Positions 48,172 through 57,683 of a DNA stretch of 64,000 bases are shown piece by piece (position 1 is the stretch's first letter; the number at the start of each line of letters is the position of its first letter). The stretch is from NCBI GenBank assembly GCA_020683205.1, contig CP085689.1, positions 620,001-684,000 on the forward strand. The letters run 5' to 3'. The notes beneath the pieces are model-generated. The model was not told the origin of the DNA. It saw only the letters and a list, made by a program, of their open reading frames with translations, and ran no database searches. Made by a program: the position numbers and the translations under genes. This stretch comes from Lentisphaerae bacterium WC36. GTDB taxonomy: Bacteria > Verrucomicrobiota > Lentisphaeria > Victivallales > SZUA-371.

Positions 48172-49344
48172 ATGAATACTGTTACACAACAATTAGATAA
48201 AATTGCCCAATTAGTCACATCGCACGAAGGCAAATTACAGTTTTCAAGTAAAAAAAATCATATTATTGTGATTTATGCGATGTTGTTAATTCTTGGTTTG
48301 TGTGGTTGTTTGGCAATTTATAGTGCGACATTTAGTAGTAGTAGTCCAAAATTTTTTGTGATAAAACAGTTTTTATGGCTAGTCGCTGGACTTTTAACGT
48401 TGTGGTGTTCATCAATTATAAAATTTAAATATTATTTGAAATTAATTTTGCCTATTATTGGTATTTTTTATGCGCTATTAATTTTAGTTTTGATTAGAGG
48501 GCATCAAGTTAATGGGATGAATGGTTGGTTTGAGATACCAGTAAAATTATTTTCATTTAAGTGTTACTTTCAGCCTTCTGAAGTTGCTAAAGCTTTTTTT
48601 GTACTGTTTCTGGCAAAATATTTACTAAATTTTAAAAATGATTTTAAAAATTTTTGCTCATTTTCAATTGTTGCTGTGTTATGGAGTGTGCCAATAATGT
48701 TGCAACCTGATCTTGGCACCTTGTTAATTTATGCAATTGCAATGTTGTTTTATTTTGTTACTCAAGTTAAACGGTGGCAATATATTTTATTATGGAGCTT
48801 GCCGCTTATAGTTGCATTAATGTGGATCTTTTTTAACCATAGTTATATTACTGAAAGGTTACTTGGTTTTTTGTATCCAGAGGCTGATCCATTAAATAGT
48901 GGTTGGCATATTAATCAGTTTCGTTATACTATTGCGCGTGGTGGTTTAACAGGAGCTAGTTGGGGCAATGCTATCTGGGCAAATAATTTTTTACCTTTAG
49001 CGCATAGTGATTCTGCATATGCCTCTATTTCAGAAGCATGTGGATTCACAGGAATGTTCATTGTATGTCTAAGTTTAGCTAGTTTAAGTTACTGTGGTTT
49101 TTATTTGGCTGAATATACTCAAAATTTGGTGGCTCGTCGTTTCATTTTAGGAGCTACTATTATTTTTAGTACGCAAACATTACTTCATATGGCTGTGAAT
49201 TTAACAATTTTTCCGACGACTGGGATCACATTACCAATTCTTAGTTACGGAGGTAGTTCAATGATTGCAACAATGTTGTTATTTGGGATAATGATTAGTG
49301 CCGCAAAATGTGAGAATACGGCCAATAACAACAATTTAAAATAA
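48172..49344 (+). CDS. ftsW: SEDS peptidoglycan polymerase, FtsW-like
   Basis: 390 residues with about ten transmembrane helices after a ~35-residue cytoplasmic start. SEDS landmarks: YSATF....FFVIKQFLWLVAG, GMNGWFEI, FQPSEVAKAFFVLFLA, LQPDLGTLLIYA (catalytic Asp context), HINQFRYTIARGGLTGASWG, PLAHSDSAYASISEACGFTG, and TGITLPILSYGGSS. The residues around PLAHSD..YA and the cluster context favour FtsW over RodA. It polymerises lipid II into glycan strands, normally with a class B PBP; here the adjacent partner lacks the crosslinking domain. Convergent with ligA with a shared terminator. Confidence 0.88.
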   Translation: MNTVTQQLDKIAQLVTSHEGKLQFSSKKNHIIVIYAMLLILGLCGCLAIYSATFSSSSPKFFVIKQFLWLVAGLLTLWCSSIIKFKYYLKLILPIIGIFYALLILVLIRGHQVNGMNGWFEIPVKLFSFKCYFQPSEVAKAFFVLFLAKYLLNFKNDFKNFCSFSIVAVLWSVPIMLQPDLGTLLIYAIAMLFYFVTQVKRWQYILLWSLPLIVALMWIFFNHSYITERLLGFLYPEADPLNSGWHINQFRYTIARGGLTGASWGNAIWANNFLPLAHSDSAYASISEACGFTGMFIVCLSLASLSYCGFYLAEYTQNLVARRFILGATIIFSTQTLLHMAVNLTIFPTTGITLPILSYGGSSMIATMLLFGIMISAAKCENTANNNNLK

Positions 49345-49380
49345 GCTTTTAATACAAATTAAATATACTTCCTTAAATTG

Positions 49381-49427
49381 AAACACTTCTAGGCAATGAA
49401 AATGCTTAGAAGTGTTTTATTTTTTTG
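49381..49427. terminator. Bidirectional terminator between ftsW and ligA
   Basis: AAACACTTCTAGGCA (49381-49395) pairs with TGCTTAGAAGTGTTT (49403-49417) with a G-T pair, followed by TATTTTTTT. It sits between two convergent genes and has A-rich bases on the other side, so it can serve both. Confidence 0.88.
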
Positions 49428-49439
49428 TCAGCTAAACTA

Positions 49440-51557
49440 CTAAAATCCAAACAAATCATCTTGATTTAAACTATCTAAAGACTGCATTTGCTCTCTTTCT
49501 TCTTGAATTGGCTCAGCAATTTCATCTTTTGGTTCATTAAATAAATCATCATTTGAAATATAATTGGCAGTTTCAATGGTTTTATCGATTTTATTCTTAT
49601 GATTTTGCTTTTCTGCTTCTGCCTCAATATGAATTGCATCAGCTGTTACTTTAGAATCATTTAGAGAACTTAGCCAATCATCAAGGCTAATAATTTGCGC
49701 TCCGTGTTTACGTGCCTTAGTTAATTTTGAACTATTACCGCTAATATTAACAGCCACTAAAATATTTAAATCTTTATTAACTGTTGAGGTCGGATGTAAA
49801 TTATGTTGCGTAGCAATATCTTCATAGAATTTACGTTTTTTGGGCATTTTCCCTGTAAAACAGATGGTTTTTTGCTGTAAATTAGCATTGGTGTTTTCTG
49901 CACCTTTAGTTTGTATCATGTTAATAGCATCGATTAATTCATCAATAAAGTCACCTTGTAATTTTAACTCTTCAACTAAAATTTTAGCACGTTCAGGACC
50001 AATACCGTTAATGGCTGTTAAGGTTTCTTCATCTAGTGTTCTTAATTCAGCTAATGTGTATTCTGTTAGAATCATTTTAGCAACATTTTTGCCAATGCCA
50101 TTGATATTAAGCGCTGCCAGAACCTGAAAATCAGCAACATTTCGAGCTGTTTGAATTTCGCCATATAGGTTTGCAGATGATTTTTCTTTGAATCCTTCTA
50201 ATTTTAAAATATCCGTAATTTGTAGCTCAAAAATATCTTTCAATGAAGTTACATTTAATTTTTCCATCATACGACGCACATTTGGTTCGCCTAGGCGCTC
50301 AATGCCAATACTTTTTACAGCTGCTGTTAAACGCTTTAGTTTTATTTCAAAACAATCCTTGTTTAAACAGCATAATTCAGGACCAATAATTTCTAATTTT
50401 GAGGCACATGATGGGCATTCTTTAATCATAAAGTCTTGACGATTGTTGCCCGGAATTGCCTCCACAATATAGGGAATCACATCGCCGGCACGCTCAACAA
50501 TAACTTTATCATTGATTTTAATATCTTTATCAATGCAATTTTTATAATTGTGTAATGATGCATGGCTAATCGTAATTCCTCCAATATCTATCGGTTCAAT
50601 TTGCGCTACTGGAGTTAAACAATTTTTGCCAAAACTCCATTCAACATTAATTAGCTTACTCTCTTTTTGAATATTAGTAAACTTAAAAGCAATTTGCCCA
50701 CGTGGATGGTGTGCTGTAACTCCTAAACTATTACTATACTTGGTGTCAGCGTATTTAATTACAATCCCATCAAGCGGGTAGGGCAATGCTTCAATTTCTG
50801 CAATAATTTTATCCCATTTTTGAGTCAAATTTTTAAATGAGACTTGGTACGAAATATAATCATAATCAACTAACGTAATGGTCGTTTTTAGTTGCTGCAT
50901 TTGTGCTTGGATTTCACTAATTTCTTTAAGCCCCATAATTCCTGCAACTGCATTACGACTATTTTTATAAAATTTGCCATCCTTTTTATGAATTTTTGAA
51001 AAAAGTTCGGTAAATTCATCGTCACGAATGACAATTTCACCACGCACGTCTTTAGATATTTTTTGATGTTGACCTGTCGCTGAATCAAGTGTTATTAATG
51101 GTAATTTATCAGTAATATTTTCACCATATTCACCATCGCCACGCGTTGCTAAAATTCCAGCCGCATAGTTTGCACTTATGCCATCATATTTAGGCTGAAT
51201 CAAAAACATCTCATTTTTGCTACGAGCATTTTTTGTGGCCCATTCAAGAACTTCCGTTAAAGAATATGCTTTATCAAGTGATAACATCGCAATGGCATGT
51301 TTAACTTTACCATTTGATGCAACTGTTGGCGTTTGAATTTCAGTTAATAAGTGATGATATGGTACTAATTTTTGTAATTGACGAATTAATAAATCGTATT
51401 CAGAATCGCTAATAACTGGAGCCCCTTCATTCCAGTATAAATTGTTATGAAATTCAATATATTTGGCAATTTCTTCAGCTGATAGTTGCTCTAAATTATT
51501 GGGAAACACACTATAGTTAATGTGTGAATTATTATCTAAATTATTATTATTTGACAT
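49440..51557 (-). CDS. ligA: NAD-dependent DNA ligase with extended C-terminal tail
   Basis: 705 residues. Adenylation domain with catalytic K123 (IQPKYDGISA), TRGDGEYGENIT, VRGEIVI, NSRNAVAG, LDGIVIKY; OB fold (GGITISHASLHN, GDVIPYIVEA); four-Cys zinc finger (CPSC..CC...C); helix-hairpin-helix repeats (LNINGIGKNVA, INGIGPERA); BRCT domain (TICFTGKMPKKRKFYED). After the BRCT domain comes a ~70-residue acidic tail containing NDDLF (669-673) and ending NQDDLFGF; Q699-F703 (QDDLF) matches the beta-clamp binding pentapeptide pattern Q-x-x-L-F. It seals nicks in replication and repair. It lies 18 bases downstream of nadE, which makes its cofactor. Confidence 0.94.
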   Translation of the reverse strand: MSNNNNLDNNSHINYSVFPNNLEQLSAEEIAKYIEFHNNLYWNEGAPVISDSEYDLLIRQLQKLVPYHHLLTEIQTPTVASNGKVKHAIAMLSLDKAYSLTEVLEWATKNARSKNEMFLIQPKYDGISANYAAGILATRGDGEYGENITDKLPLITLDSATGQHQKISKDVRGEIVIRDDEFTELFSKIHKKDGKFYKNSRNAVAGIMGLKEISEIQAQMQQLKTTITLVDYDYISYQVSFKNLTQKWDKIIAEIEALPYPLDGIVIKYADTKYSNSLGVTAHHPRGQIAFKFTNIQKESKLINVEWSFGKNCLTPVAQIEPIDIGGITISHASLHNYKNCIDKDIKINDKVIVERAGDVIPYIVEAIPGNNRQDFMIKECPSCASKLEIIGPELCCLNKDCFEIKLKRLTAAVKSIGIERLGEPNVRRMMEKLNVTSLKDIFELQITDILKLEGFKEKSSANLYGEIQTARNVADFQVLAALNINGIGKNVAKMILTEYTLAELRTLDEETLTAINGIGPERAKILVEELKLQGDFIDELIDAINMIQTKGAENTNANLQQKTICFTGKMPKKRKFYEDIATQHNLHPTSTVNKDLNILVAVNISGNSSKLTKARKHGAQIISLDDWLSSLNDSKVTADAIHIEAEAEKQNHKNKIDKTIETANYISNDDLFNEPKDEIAEPIQEEREQMQSLDSLNQDDLFGF

Positions 51558-51575
51558 TATTTAAAAACCATTACC

Positions 51576-53621
51576 TTAATCTAATTGACGTTCAATTTCT
51601 TCAACTTCATTAATCCATAAATTGTAACTGCAGTCGCTTGGCATTCGCCAATCTCCGCGTGGAGATAAACTAATTGTACCAACTTTAGGACCATCTGGGA
51701 TACAGCTGCGTTTGAACTGCTGACTAAAGAATCGCCAAATGAATTTTTTTAGTGTCCAAACAATTCTGTCATTGGTATACTTCCCTGCAAAAACGTGTTG
51801 TGCTAAAAAATATAATTTTTTAGGCTCTGCACCATATTTGACAAAATGATAAAGGAAAAAATCATGAAGTTCATATGGACCAATGATATCTTCAGTTTTT
51901 TGATTTATATCTGCATCGGCATTATTTGGTAATAGTTCAGGACTAACAGGTGTGTCAATAATATCGTGTAAAATATTTTGTATATCAACATTCTCAAGCT
52001 CAGCTACCCACTCAATTAGATAGCGAATTAATGTCTTTGGAATGCTACAATTTACCGCATACATCGACATATGATCGCCATTATACGTAGACCACCCCAG
52101 TGCAATTTCTGATAAATCACCTGTTCCAATTAAGATGCCCTGTTCTTTATTGGCTAAATTCATTAAAATTTTAGTTCGTTCACGTGCTTGGACGTTTTCA
52201 TATGTAATATCATGAATATTAACATCATGGTCAATGTCACTAAAGTGTTGTAAGCATGCCTCTTTGATGTTAATTTCACGCATTTCAACGCCTAATTTTT
52301 TACATAAATTGACTGCGTTATTATATGTTCTGTCAGTCGTGCCAAATCCAGGCATGGTTATAGCTACAATATCATTAACATTACGATATAGAAGCTTCAT
52401 GGTTTCCACACAGACTAATAGGGCTAAGGTTGAATCTAAACCTCCAGAAATACCAACAATCAACTTTTTTGCTTTGGTGTGATTAATTCTTTTTGCAAGC
52501 CCAGAAGTTTGAATGTTAAAAATTTCACGGCAATTCTGGTTACGCTTGTCTTCGTCATTTGGGACAAAAGGTTTTTCTGGAATGTAGCAAAATTCCAATT
52601 TATCAGCATATTCTTTTAGATTTAGCATATTAATACGGTTTTGATTAAATATAATGTTTTCAAATTCGTGAATACTTAAATTGTTAGAGCAGCTAATTCC
52701 AAATGAACTTTCACTATTACGGCTGTTTAGTAGGCGTTGACAGTCAATATCAGCAAAAATTATTGATCCATGTTGATTAAAACGATGATTTTTGGTTATA
52801 ATTGCCCCATTTGCGGCAATTAAAGAACGACCTCCATAAACAACATCAGTAGTTGATTCATGTACACCACTTGATGCATAAACGTAACCACAAATACAAC
52901 GTCCACTTTGTTGTGAAATTAAATTTTTACGATATTCATCCTTAGCTACCAATTCATTGCTTGCAGATGGGTTGAAAATCATCGTTGCTCCATTAAGAGT
53001 TAATTGTGAACTAGGGGGAATAACGGACCACATATCTTCACAAATTTCAATGCCAAATTTGAAATTGTTATCAATAGAAAAAATTTGATATGGTGAAACT
53101 AATACATCATTTTTTTGAATTGGAAAATTAATTTTTTCATAGATATCAGCGCCTGAATCGAACCAGCGTTTTTCATAGAATTCGCGGTAGTTTGGTAAAT
53201 TAATTTTTGGGACAATACCCTTAATTTCTCCAGCGTGAATGATGACTGCGCAGTTAAAGAGTTTTTGTTTTATTTTAATAGGTGCGCCAACGATGCTAAT
53301 AACTTTAAACTGTGCTGTTTGTTGAGCGATTTCTTGGAGAGCCTCATATGCTTTATTAATCAATAAATCGCTATGAAAAAGGTCGGCACAAGTATAACCT
53401 GTCAATGATAGTTCAGGTAGAGTTAATGCTGTACAATTACAGTTTTCAGCTTCAGTAATATATTTTATAATTTGTTTAGTATTGAATTTTATATCTGCAA
53501 TATTTAATTTTGGTGTTGCTGCTGCGACTCTATAAAAGCCGAAGTTATTCTTAGCAACTATTGATTTCATTGTAGTGTTCTTAACCATAATTTTGAAAAT
53601 CTCTGCTCTAAAGTTTGACAT
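51576..53621 (-). CDS. nadE: Glutamine-dependent NAD+ synthetase
   Basis: 681 residues (the true start may be the Met at residue 18, MKSIVAKNNFGFYRVAAATP, the usual beginning). The N-terminal nitrilase-type glutaminase has the Glu-Lys-Cys triad E70 (LPELSLTGY), K139 (VPKINLPNYREFYEKRWF), C194 (IEICEDMW). The C-terminal synthetase domain has the ATP loop SGGLDS (392-397), GTGDLSEIALGWSTYNGDHM and the YELHDFFLYHF segment. It amidates deamido-NAD using glutamine. Probably co-transcribed with ligA. Confidence 0.95.
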   Translation of the reverse strand: MSNFRAEIFKIMVKNTTMKSIVAKNNFGFYRVAAATPKLNIADIKFNTKQIIKYITEAENCNCTALTLPELSLTGYTCADLFHSDLLINKAYEALQEIAQQTAQFKVISIVGAPIKIKQKLFNCAVIIHAGEIKGIVPKINLPNYREFYEKRWFDSGADIYEKINFPIQKNDVLVSPYQIFSIDNNFKFGIEICEDMWSVIPPSSQLTLNGATMIFNPSASNELVAKDEYRKNLISQQSGRCICGYVYASSGVHESTTDVVYGGRSLIAANGAIITKNHRFNQHGSIIFADIDCQRLLNSRNSESSFGISCSNNLSIHEFENIIFNQNRINMLNLKEYADKLEFCYIPEKPFVPNDEDKRNQNCREIFNIQTSGLAKRINHTKAKKLIVGISGGLDSTLALLVCVETMKLLYRNVNDIVAITMPGFGTTDRTYNNAVNLCKKLGVEMREINIKEACLQHFSDIDHDVNIHDITYENVQARERTKILMNLANKEQGILIGTGDLSEIALGWSTYNGDHMSMYAVNCSIPKTLIRYLIEWVAELENVDIQNILHDIIDTPVSPELLPNNADADINQKTEDIIGPYELHDFFLYHFVKYGAEPKKLYFLAQHVFAGKYTNDRIVWTLKKFIWRFFSQQFKRSCIPDGPKVGTISLSPRGDWRMPSDCSYNLWINEVEEIERQLD

Positions 53622-53708
53622 TAGTAATCTTTACATTGATATTATACTACTTGATAGTGGAAATTTAAACTTTTTTGAGCTAATTTTATAATTAAAATGT
53701 GAGAGATA

Positions 53709-54674
53709 ATGACGAAAAATATTTTCTTAGTTTCGCCACGTGGTTTTTGTGCTGGAGTACGTAGAGCAATTGCAACCGTTGAAAAATGCTTAAAGCAATA
53801 TGCCAAAAATTCTATTTATGTTTACCATGATATTGTTCATAATACTCATGTGGTAAATGATTTTAAAAATAGGGGAGTGAAATTTGTTGAAGATATTAAT
53901 TTAATTCCCAAAAATTCAGTAGTAATTTTTAGTGCCCACGGAGTTGAAAAAAGGGTCGAAAAAGAAGCTAAACAACGTCATTTAAAAGTTGTGGATGCAA
54001 CGTGTCCACTGGTTACGAAAATTCATCGTAAAGCTGAAAAATTTACCGAGGAAAACTGTGCAATTATTTTAATTGGGCACCGTAATCATGTTGAAGTTAT
54101 CGGCACATTAGGGCAATTGTCTGAAGCTCAACAAAAAAATGTTTTTATCATTGAGAGTGTTACAGATGCTAAAAATTTTGATCAAAAAAAATTGGAGAAA
54201 TGTACTAAAATTCAGTGTTTGAGCCAAACAACTTTTAGTGTTGATCAAATTAATCAAATCCTTGAAATTTTGCAGGATAAAATCCCCAGCTTAAGGACAA
54301 ATAATGATATATGCTATGCGACGACTAATCGTCAAGAAGCAGTAAAATATTTAGCAAAAAAATGTGAATTGGTATTAGTAGTAGGATCGAAACATAGTTC
54401 TAATTCTCAACGATTGAAGGAGTTGGCTACTGAATATGGTGCACAAAGTTTACTAATAGATGATTTTAAATTGTTACAAAAAGATTATACCAATATTTTA
54501 CAAAATCTTGAAAGTTATGAAAATATCGGCATTACAGCTGGAGCGTCTGCCCCTGAATTTTTAGTAAATGATTTGGTCGATAATTTGCGCAAAATTTTAA
54601 ATGATTCAGTTAATGTTCAGCAACTTGAATGTGACGGCGAACGTCCCGATTTTACATTACCGTCAGGACTTTAA
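53709..54674 (+). CDS. ispH: 4-hydroxy-3-methylbut-2-enyl diphosphate reductase
   Basis: 321 residues. The iron-sulfur cysteines are C14 (SPRGFCAGVRRAI), C99 (VDATCPLVTK) and C202 (NDICYATTNRQ); HDIVHNTHVV, FSAHGV, IGHRNHVEVIG, SNSQRLKELA and GASAPEFLV are also present. It makes IPP and DMAPP in the last step of the MEP pathway, so the organism uses the non-mevalonate route. It is divergent from nadE, 87 bases apart. GTGAGAG precedes the ATG. Confidence 0.97.
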   Translation: MTKNIFLVSPRGFCAGVRRAIATVEKCLKQYAKNSIYVYHDIVHNTHVVNDFKNRGVKFVEDINLIPKNSVVIFSAHGVEKRVEKEAKQRHLKVVDATCPLVTKIHRKAEKFTEENCAIILIGHRNHVEVIGTLGQLSEAQQKNVFIIESVTDAKNFDQKKLEKCTKIQCLSQTTFSVDQINQILEILQDKIPSLRTNNDICYATTNRQEAVKYLAKKCELVLVVGSKHSSNSQRLKELATEYGAQSLLIDDFKLLQKDYTNILQNLESYENIGITAGASAPEFLVNDLVDNLRKILNDSVNVQQLECDGERPDFTLPSGL

Positions 54675-54959
54675 TGCTTTCGTAAACATAGTAATTGATG
54701 TCAAAAAAAATAATAATAATGGCATCATCACAATTATTGTTTTTTTCAAAAATTTCGTTTTAGAATTATTCTTTTTAATTAGTATATAAATTAAACACAC
54801 TAAAGATGATATAGGTAGTCCCAGTAATGTCCACCATGAAGTAATATACATAGGTATATCAAAATATCCATCGGCAGGGAGTTTAAACCATAAAAAAATA
54901 TTTATAGCTATAATAGAAATGTAATTAAATCCTGTAATAAAACAAATAACGTAGTTCAT
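54663..54959 (-). CDS. Small three-helix membrane protein
   Basis: 98 residues with three hydrophobic segments (about 5-25, 39-62, 72-92) and a lysine-rich loop (KKNNSKTKFLKK). AGGGGG lies about nine bases before the ATG, supporting that it is real. Its 3' end overlaps the 3' end of ispH by 12 bases on the opposite strand. No family is recognised and no functional link to neighbours is apparent. Confidence 0.5.
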   Translation of the reverse strand: MNYVICFITGFNYISIIAINIFLWFKLPADGYFDIPMYITSWWTLLGLPISSLVCLIYILIKKNNSKTKFLKKTIIVMMPLLLFFLTSITMFTKALKS

Positions 54960-54997
54960 ACTTCATACCCCCTATGTGTGAAGTTATAAAATTTAAA

Positions 54998-55975
54998 TTA
55001 TTTATTAATATTATTGCGATCAAACAATTTTAATAATGCCTCTGTCATTTTTAATAATGGCACATCGACATTTAATTCATTGGCTTTAATTATCGCATTT
55101 GAAACTATTGCGTCAATTTCAAGCGGACGACCACACTCATAGTCAATTAACATGCTTGGTTTATATTCAGGAAAATTGCGGGTAAAATCTAACATTTTTT
55201 GAATATATCCAGCACTAATAGCATGACCGTCAGCAATAGAAATTGCTTCAACTTCATGCATGATATTTTTTGCTAATTGTTCTGATTTGGAGCAATCCAT
55301 AATATTTTTAGTAGTTGCATGATTGCCCATAACTGAAATTGTATTAAAAGATGCGTTCCAGCATAATTTTTCATAACGAGTTTTAACAATATCATTAGTA
55401 ATTTCAGCTGTAACATTATTGGCATTGAATACTTTTTCCAGTTCGTAACATTGTTCGCTAATAAATTCATCATTTGGTTTATTTAAACCATTTTTTAGCC
55501 GAAAATCTCCAAAAATTAATTTACCTTCACCACCGTAATGTGAATAATTGCCTAACGCAATACGTTGTGTGCCAATATAAGCAACAGCGCTGATAATGTG
55601 GTTATTTGGGAATTCTTTTACGAAAATATCTTCAATGTCAAGCCCATTTTGAATTAATACAATCACAGTGTTGTCATTAACAACATGGCTTAAATTATTT
55701 TTGTAGTCAATATTTGGCATCACTTTGGTGCAAATAAACACATAATCAGCTTTTTCAGTTAAATTGTTGGCTGAATTAACAATATTAATATTATCAGGGC
55801 TTAGTTTAAAATCACCTCGCAAACTTTGGTAATTGTAGCCAAATTCTTTAACGTGGCTGTATTCGGTTCTTGTGATGAAATTAATTTTGTAGCTATTGCA
55901 AAAACTCATGCGTCCCACAAAATAAACACCGACCGCACCTGCACCATATAAAACAATATTTTTTTTCTTACTCAT
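54998..55975 (-). CDS. panE: 2-dehydropantoate 2-reductase (PanE/ApbA family)
   Basis: 325 residues. An N-terminal Rossmann domain (IVLYGAGAVGVYFVGRM), KADYVFICTKVM with the family Lys, VIVLIQNGLDIE, and GGEGKLIFGDF; the helical C-terminal domain has the catalytic-type Lys (RYEKLCWNASFNTI) and SML-x-D-x-x-x-GRPLEID. It reduces ketopantoate with NADPH in pantothenate synthesis. Family members with other substrates exist, so the symbol is tentative. It is the last gene of a probable minus-strand unit beginning at 59368. Confidence 0.85.
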   Translation of the reverse strand: MSKKKNIVLYGAGAVGVYFVGRMSFCNSYKINFITRTEYSHVKEFGYNYQSLRGDFKLSPDNINIVNSANNLTEKADYVFICTKVMPNIDYKNNLSHVVNDNTVIVLIQNGLDIEDIFVKEFPNNHIISAVAYIGTQRIALGNYSHYGGEGKLIFGDFRLKNGLNKPNDEFISEQCYELEKVFNANNVTAEITNDIVKTRYEKLCWNASFNTISVMGNHATTKNIMDCSKSEQLAKNIMHEVEAISIADGHAISAGYIQKMLDFTRNFPEYKPSMLIDYECGRPLEIDAIVSNAIIKANELNVDVPLLKMTEALLKLFDRNNINK

Positions 55976-55989
55976 ATTTTTATTGCTCT

Positions 55990-56691
55990 TTAAACTTGAT
56001 AGCTTCTTTTGCCAAAAATGCTTGAGCCAACTCGAACAAATGTTGCACCTTCTTCTATTGCAATTTTGAAATCGTTGCTCATACCCATTGATAATTCTTT
56101 TAATTCAATACTCAATTGATTATTAATTTCGTCACGCAATTTACGTAATGAGCTAAACACAAAACGTAATTCCTCTTCATCAACACCAAATGGTGCCATT
56201 GTCATGTAGCCAATCAATTCTAAATTTTCGCAGTGAATTGCCTCTTTGACCATTTCAGTAACTTCATCTTTAGTTGTTCCAAACTTAGAAGTTTCGCCAC
56301 TAATGTTAACTTCAATAAAAATTTTTGGTTTTTTATTTAATTCTCCAGCTATGCGATCAATACGTCTTAATAATTTCAAAGAATCAACTGAATGAATATA
56401 ACTTGCTAATTCAACGGCTTGTTTAACCTTGTTACTTTGTAAATGCCCAATCATGTGCCACTCAATATCATTTGGCAAATTTGGCACTTTAATGCTTAAT
56501 TCTTGGGTTTTATTTTCGCCAAAAACACGTTGATTATCGTTATATGCGATCTCAATATATTCATTTGGAAATGTTTTACTAACAGCTACTAATGTAATAT
56601 CTTTAGGGTCACGGCTAGCATTTTTAGCACTAATTTCAACTTCTTGGCGAATATGGTTTAATTGCTCTTTTATATGTTTTACTGATTGCAT
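55990..56691 (-). CDS. yggS: YggS-family PLP homeostasis protein
   Basis: 233 residues of alanine-racemase-type barrel. [12 protein letters not shown] carries the PLP lysine K39; [83 protein letters not shown] are diagnostic. It binds PLP without known enzymatic activity and buffers vitamin B6 and amino acid pools. It lies between cysE-like and panE-like genes with 11- and 14-base gaps, probably one transcript. Confidence 0.95.
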   Translation of the reverse strand: MQSVKHIKEQLNHIRQEVEISAKNASRDPKDITLVAVSKTFPNEYIEIAYNDNQRVFGENKTQELSIKVPNLPNDIEWHMIGHLQSNKVKQAVELASYIHSVDSLKLLRRIDRIAGELNKKPKIFIEVNISGETSKFGTTKDEVTEMVKEAIHCENLELIGYMTMAPFGVDEEELRFVFSSLRKLRDEINNQLSIELKELSMGMSNDFKIAIEEGATFVRVGSSIFGKRSYQV

Positions 56692-56702
56692 AAAATTTAT
56701 AT

Positions 56703-57656
56703 TTATAGTTTATTTGCTGTTTTAATTGTTAATTCTGGGCTTGAAATAGTGATTTTTGCTTTTGGTTCAACTGAATCGGTAATCCATACGTTACCACCAA
56801 TAATTGCGCCTGAGCCTATGACAATATTTCCTAACACGGTTGCTCCAGAATAAATTGTCACATTATTTTCAATGGTTGGATGGCGTTTTGCTCCTTTGAT
56901 AATTTTTCCACATGAATCTTTTGGAAAACTTAGTGCTCCTAGGGTAACACCTTGGTAAATCTTTACATTATCACCAAGTCGTGCAGTTTCGCCAATCACT
57001 ACCCCAGTACCATGATCGATAAAAATACCACTACCTAAATGTGCTCCTGGATGGATATCGATTCCAGTCAAACGGTGGGCATATTCAGTAAACATTCGTG
57101 GAATGAATGGAATGTTCTCGTGATACAATTCATGGGCGAAACGTTGAATTGCAATCGCTTTTATTCCTGGATAACTTAAAATGATTTCATCTAATGATTT
57201 TGCCGCAGGGTCGCCGTCAAAGGCTGCAATTACATCGGCTTTCATCATTTCACGAATTTTAGGCAATTTACTTAGTACTTTTTGACATGATTGTAGTGCT
57301 TGCTCTTCAAGTTCACATTGACTACAATCTTCATTTAAATCATAAAGCATTGCACGTGTTATTTGATGATAAAGTTCAACATACAAATTTGCTGTAATTT
57401 CTCCAGCATTATATACTAATAAACTTTTACTGTAGATTTTTTTTTCAGAATATCCTGGGAAAATCAACTCCATAACATGATTAATAATATTAATAACTTC
57501 ATATTCATTTGGCAAGTTATTGCCGTCGATATGATTAATACCTTTTTCATCGTCGTAAGTTGCAGCAATTTCTTTTACTAAATTAGTAATGAATTCCTCG
57601 CTGTTACTATTATTGAATAAACCTTTTGTTCTTCTGCATTTATTACTCATATTCAA
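56703..57656 (-). CDS. cysE: Serine O-acetyltransferase
   Basis: 317 residues. The helical N-terminal domain (DVIAAFDGDPAAKSLDEIIL, the SAT D-P-A motif) precedes a left-handed beta-helix of hexapeptide repeats (GIDIHPGAHLGSGIFIDHGT, GVVIGETARLGDNVKIYQGV, GATVLGNIVIGSGAIIGGNV). His in IHPGA and DHGTG are the catalytic positions. It acetylates serine for cysteine synthesis. The long N-terminus is of the EpsC type. AAGG precedes the ATG. Confidence 0.94.
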   Translation of the reverse strand: MNMSNKCRRTKGLFNNSNSEEFITNLVKEIAATYDDEKGINHIDGNNLPNEYEVINIINHVMELIFPGYSEKKIYSKSLLVYNAGEITANLYVELYHQITRAMLYDLNEDCSQCELEEQALQSCQKVLSKLPKIREMMKADVIAAFDGDPAAKSLDEIILSYPGIKAIAIQRFAHELYHENIPFIPRMFTEYAHRLTGIDIHPGAHLGSGIFIDHGTGVVIGETARLGDNVKIYQGVTLGALSFPKDSCGKIIKGAKRHPTIENNVTIYSGATVLGNIVIGSGAIIGGNVWITDSVEPKAKITISSPELTIKTANKL

Positions 57657-57683
57657 ATCCTTATAGGCTTTCTATCTATAATG

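Noticed and set aside
54601-54789. 62-aa plus-strand frame at the end of ispH
   Set aside because: Starts inside ispH in another frame and overlaps a better supported minus-strand membrane protein.
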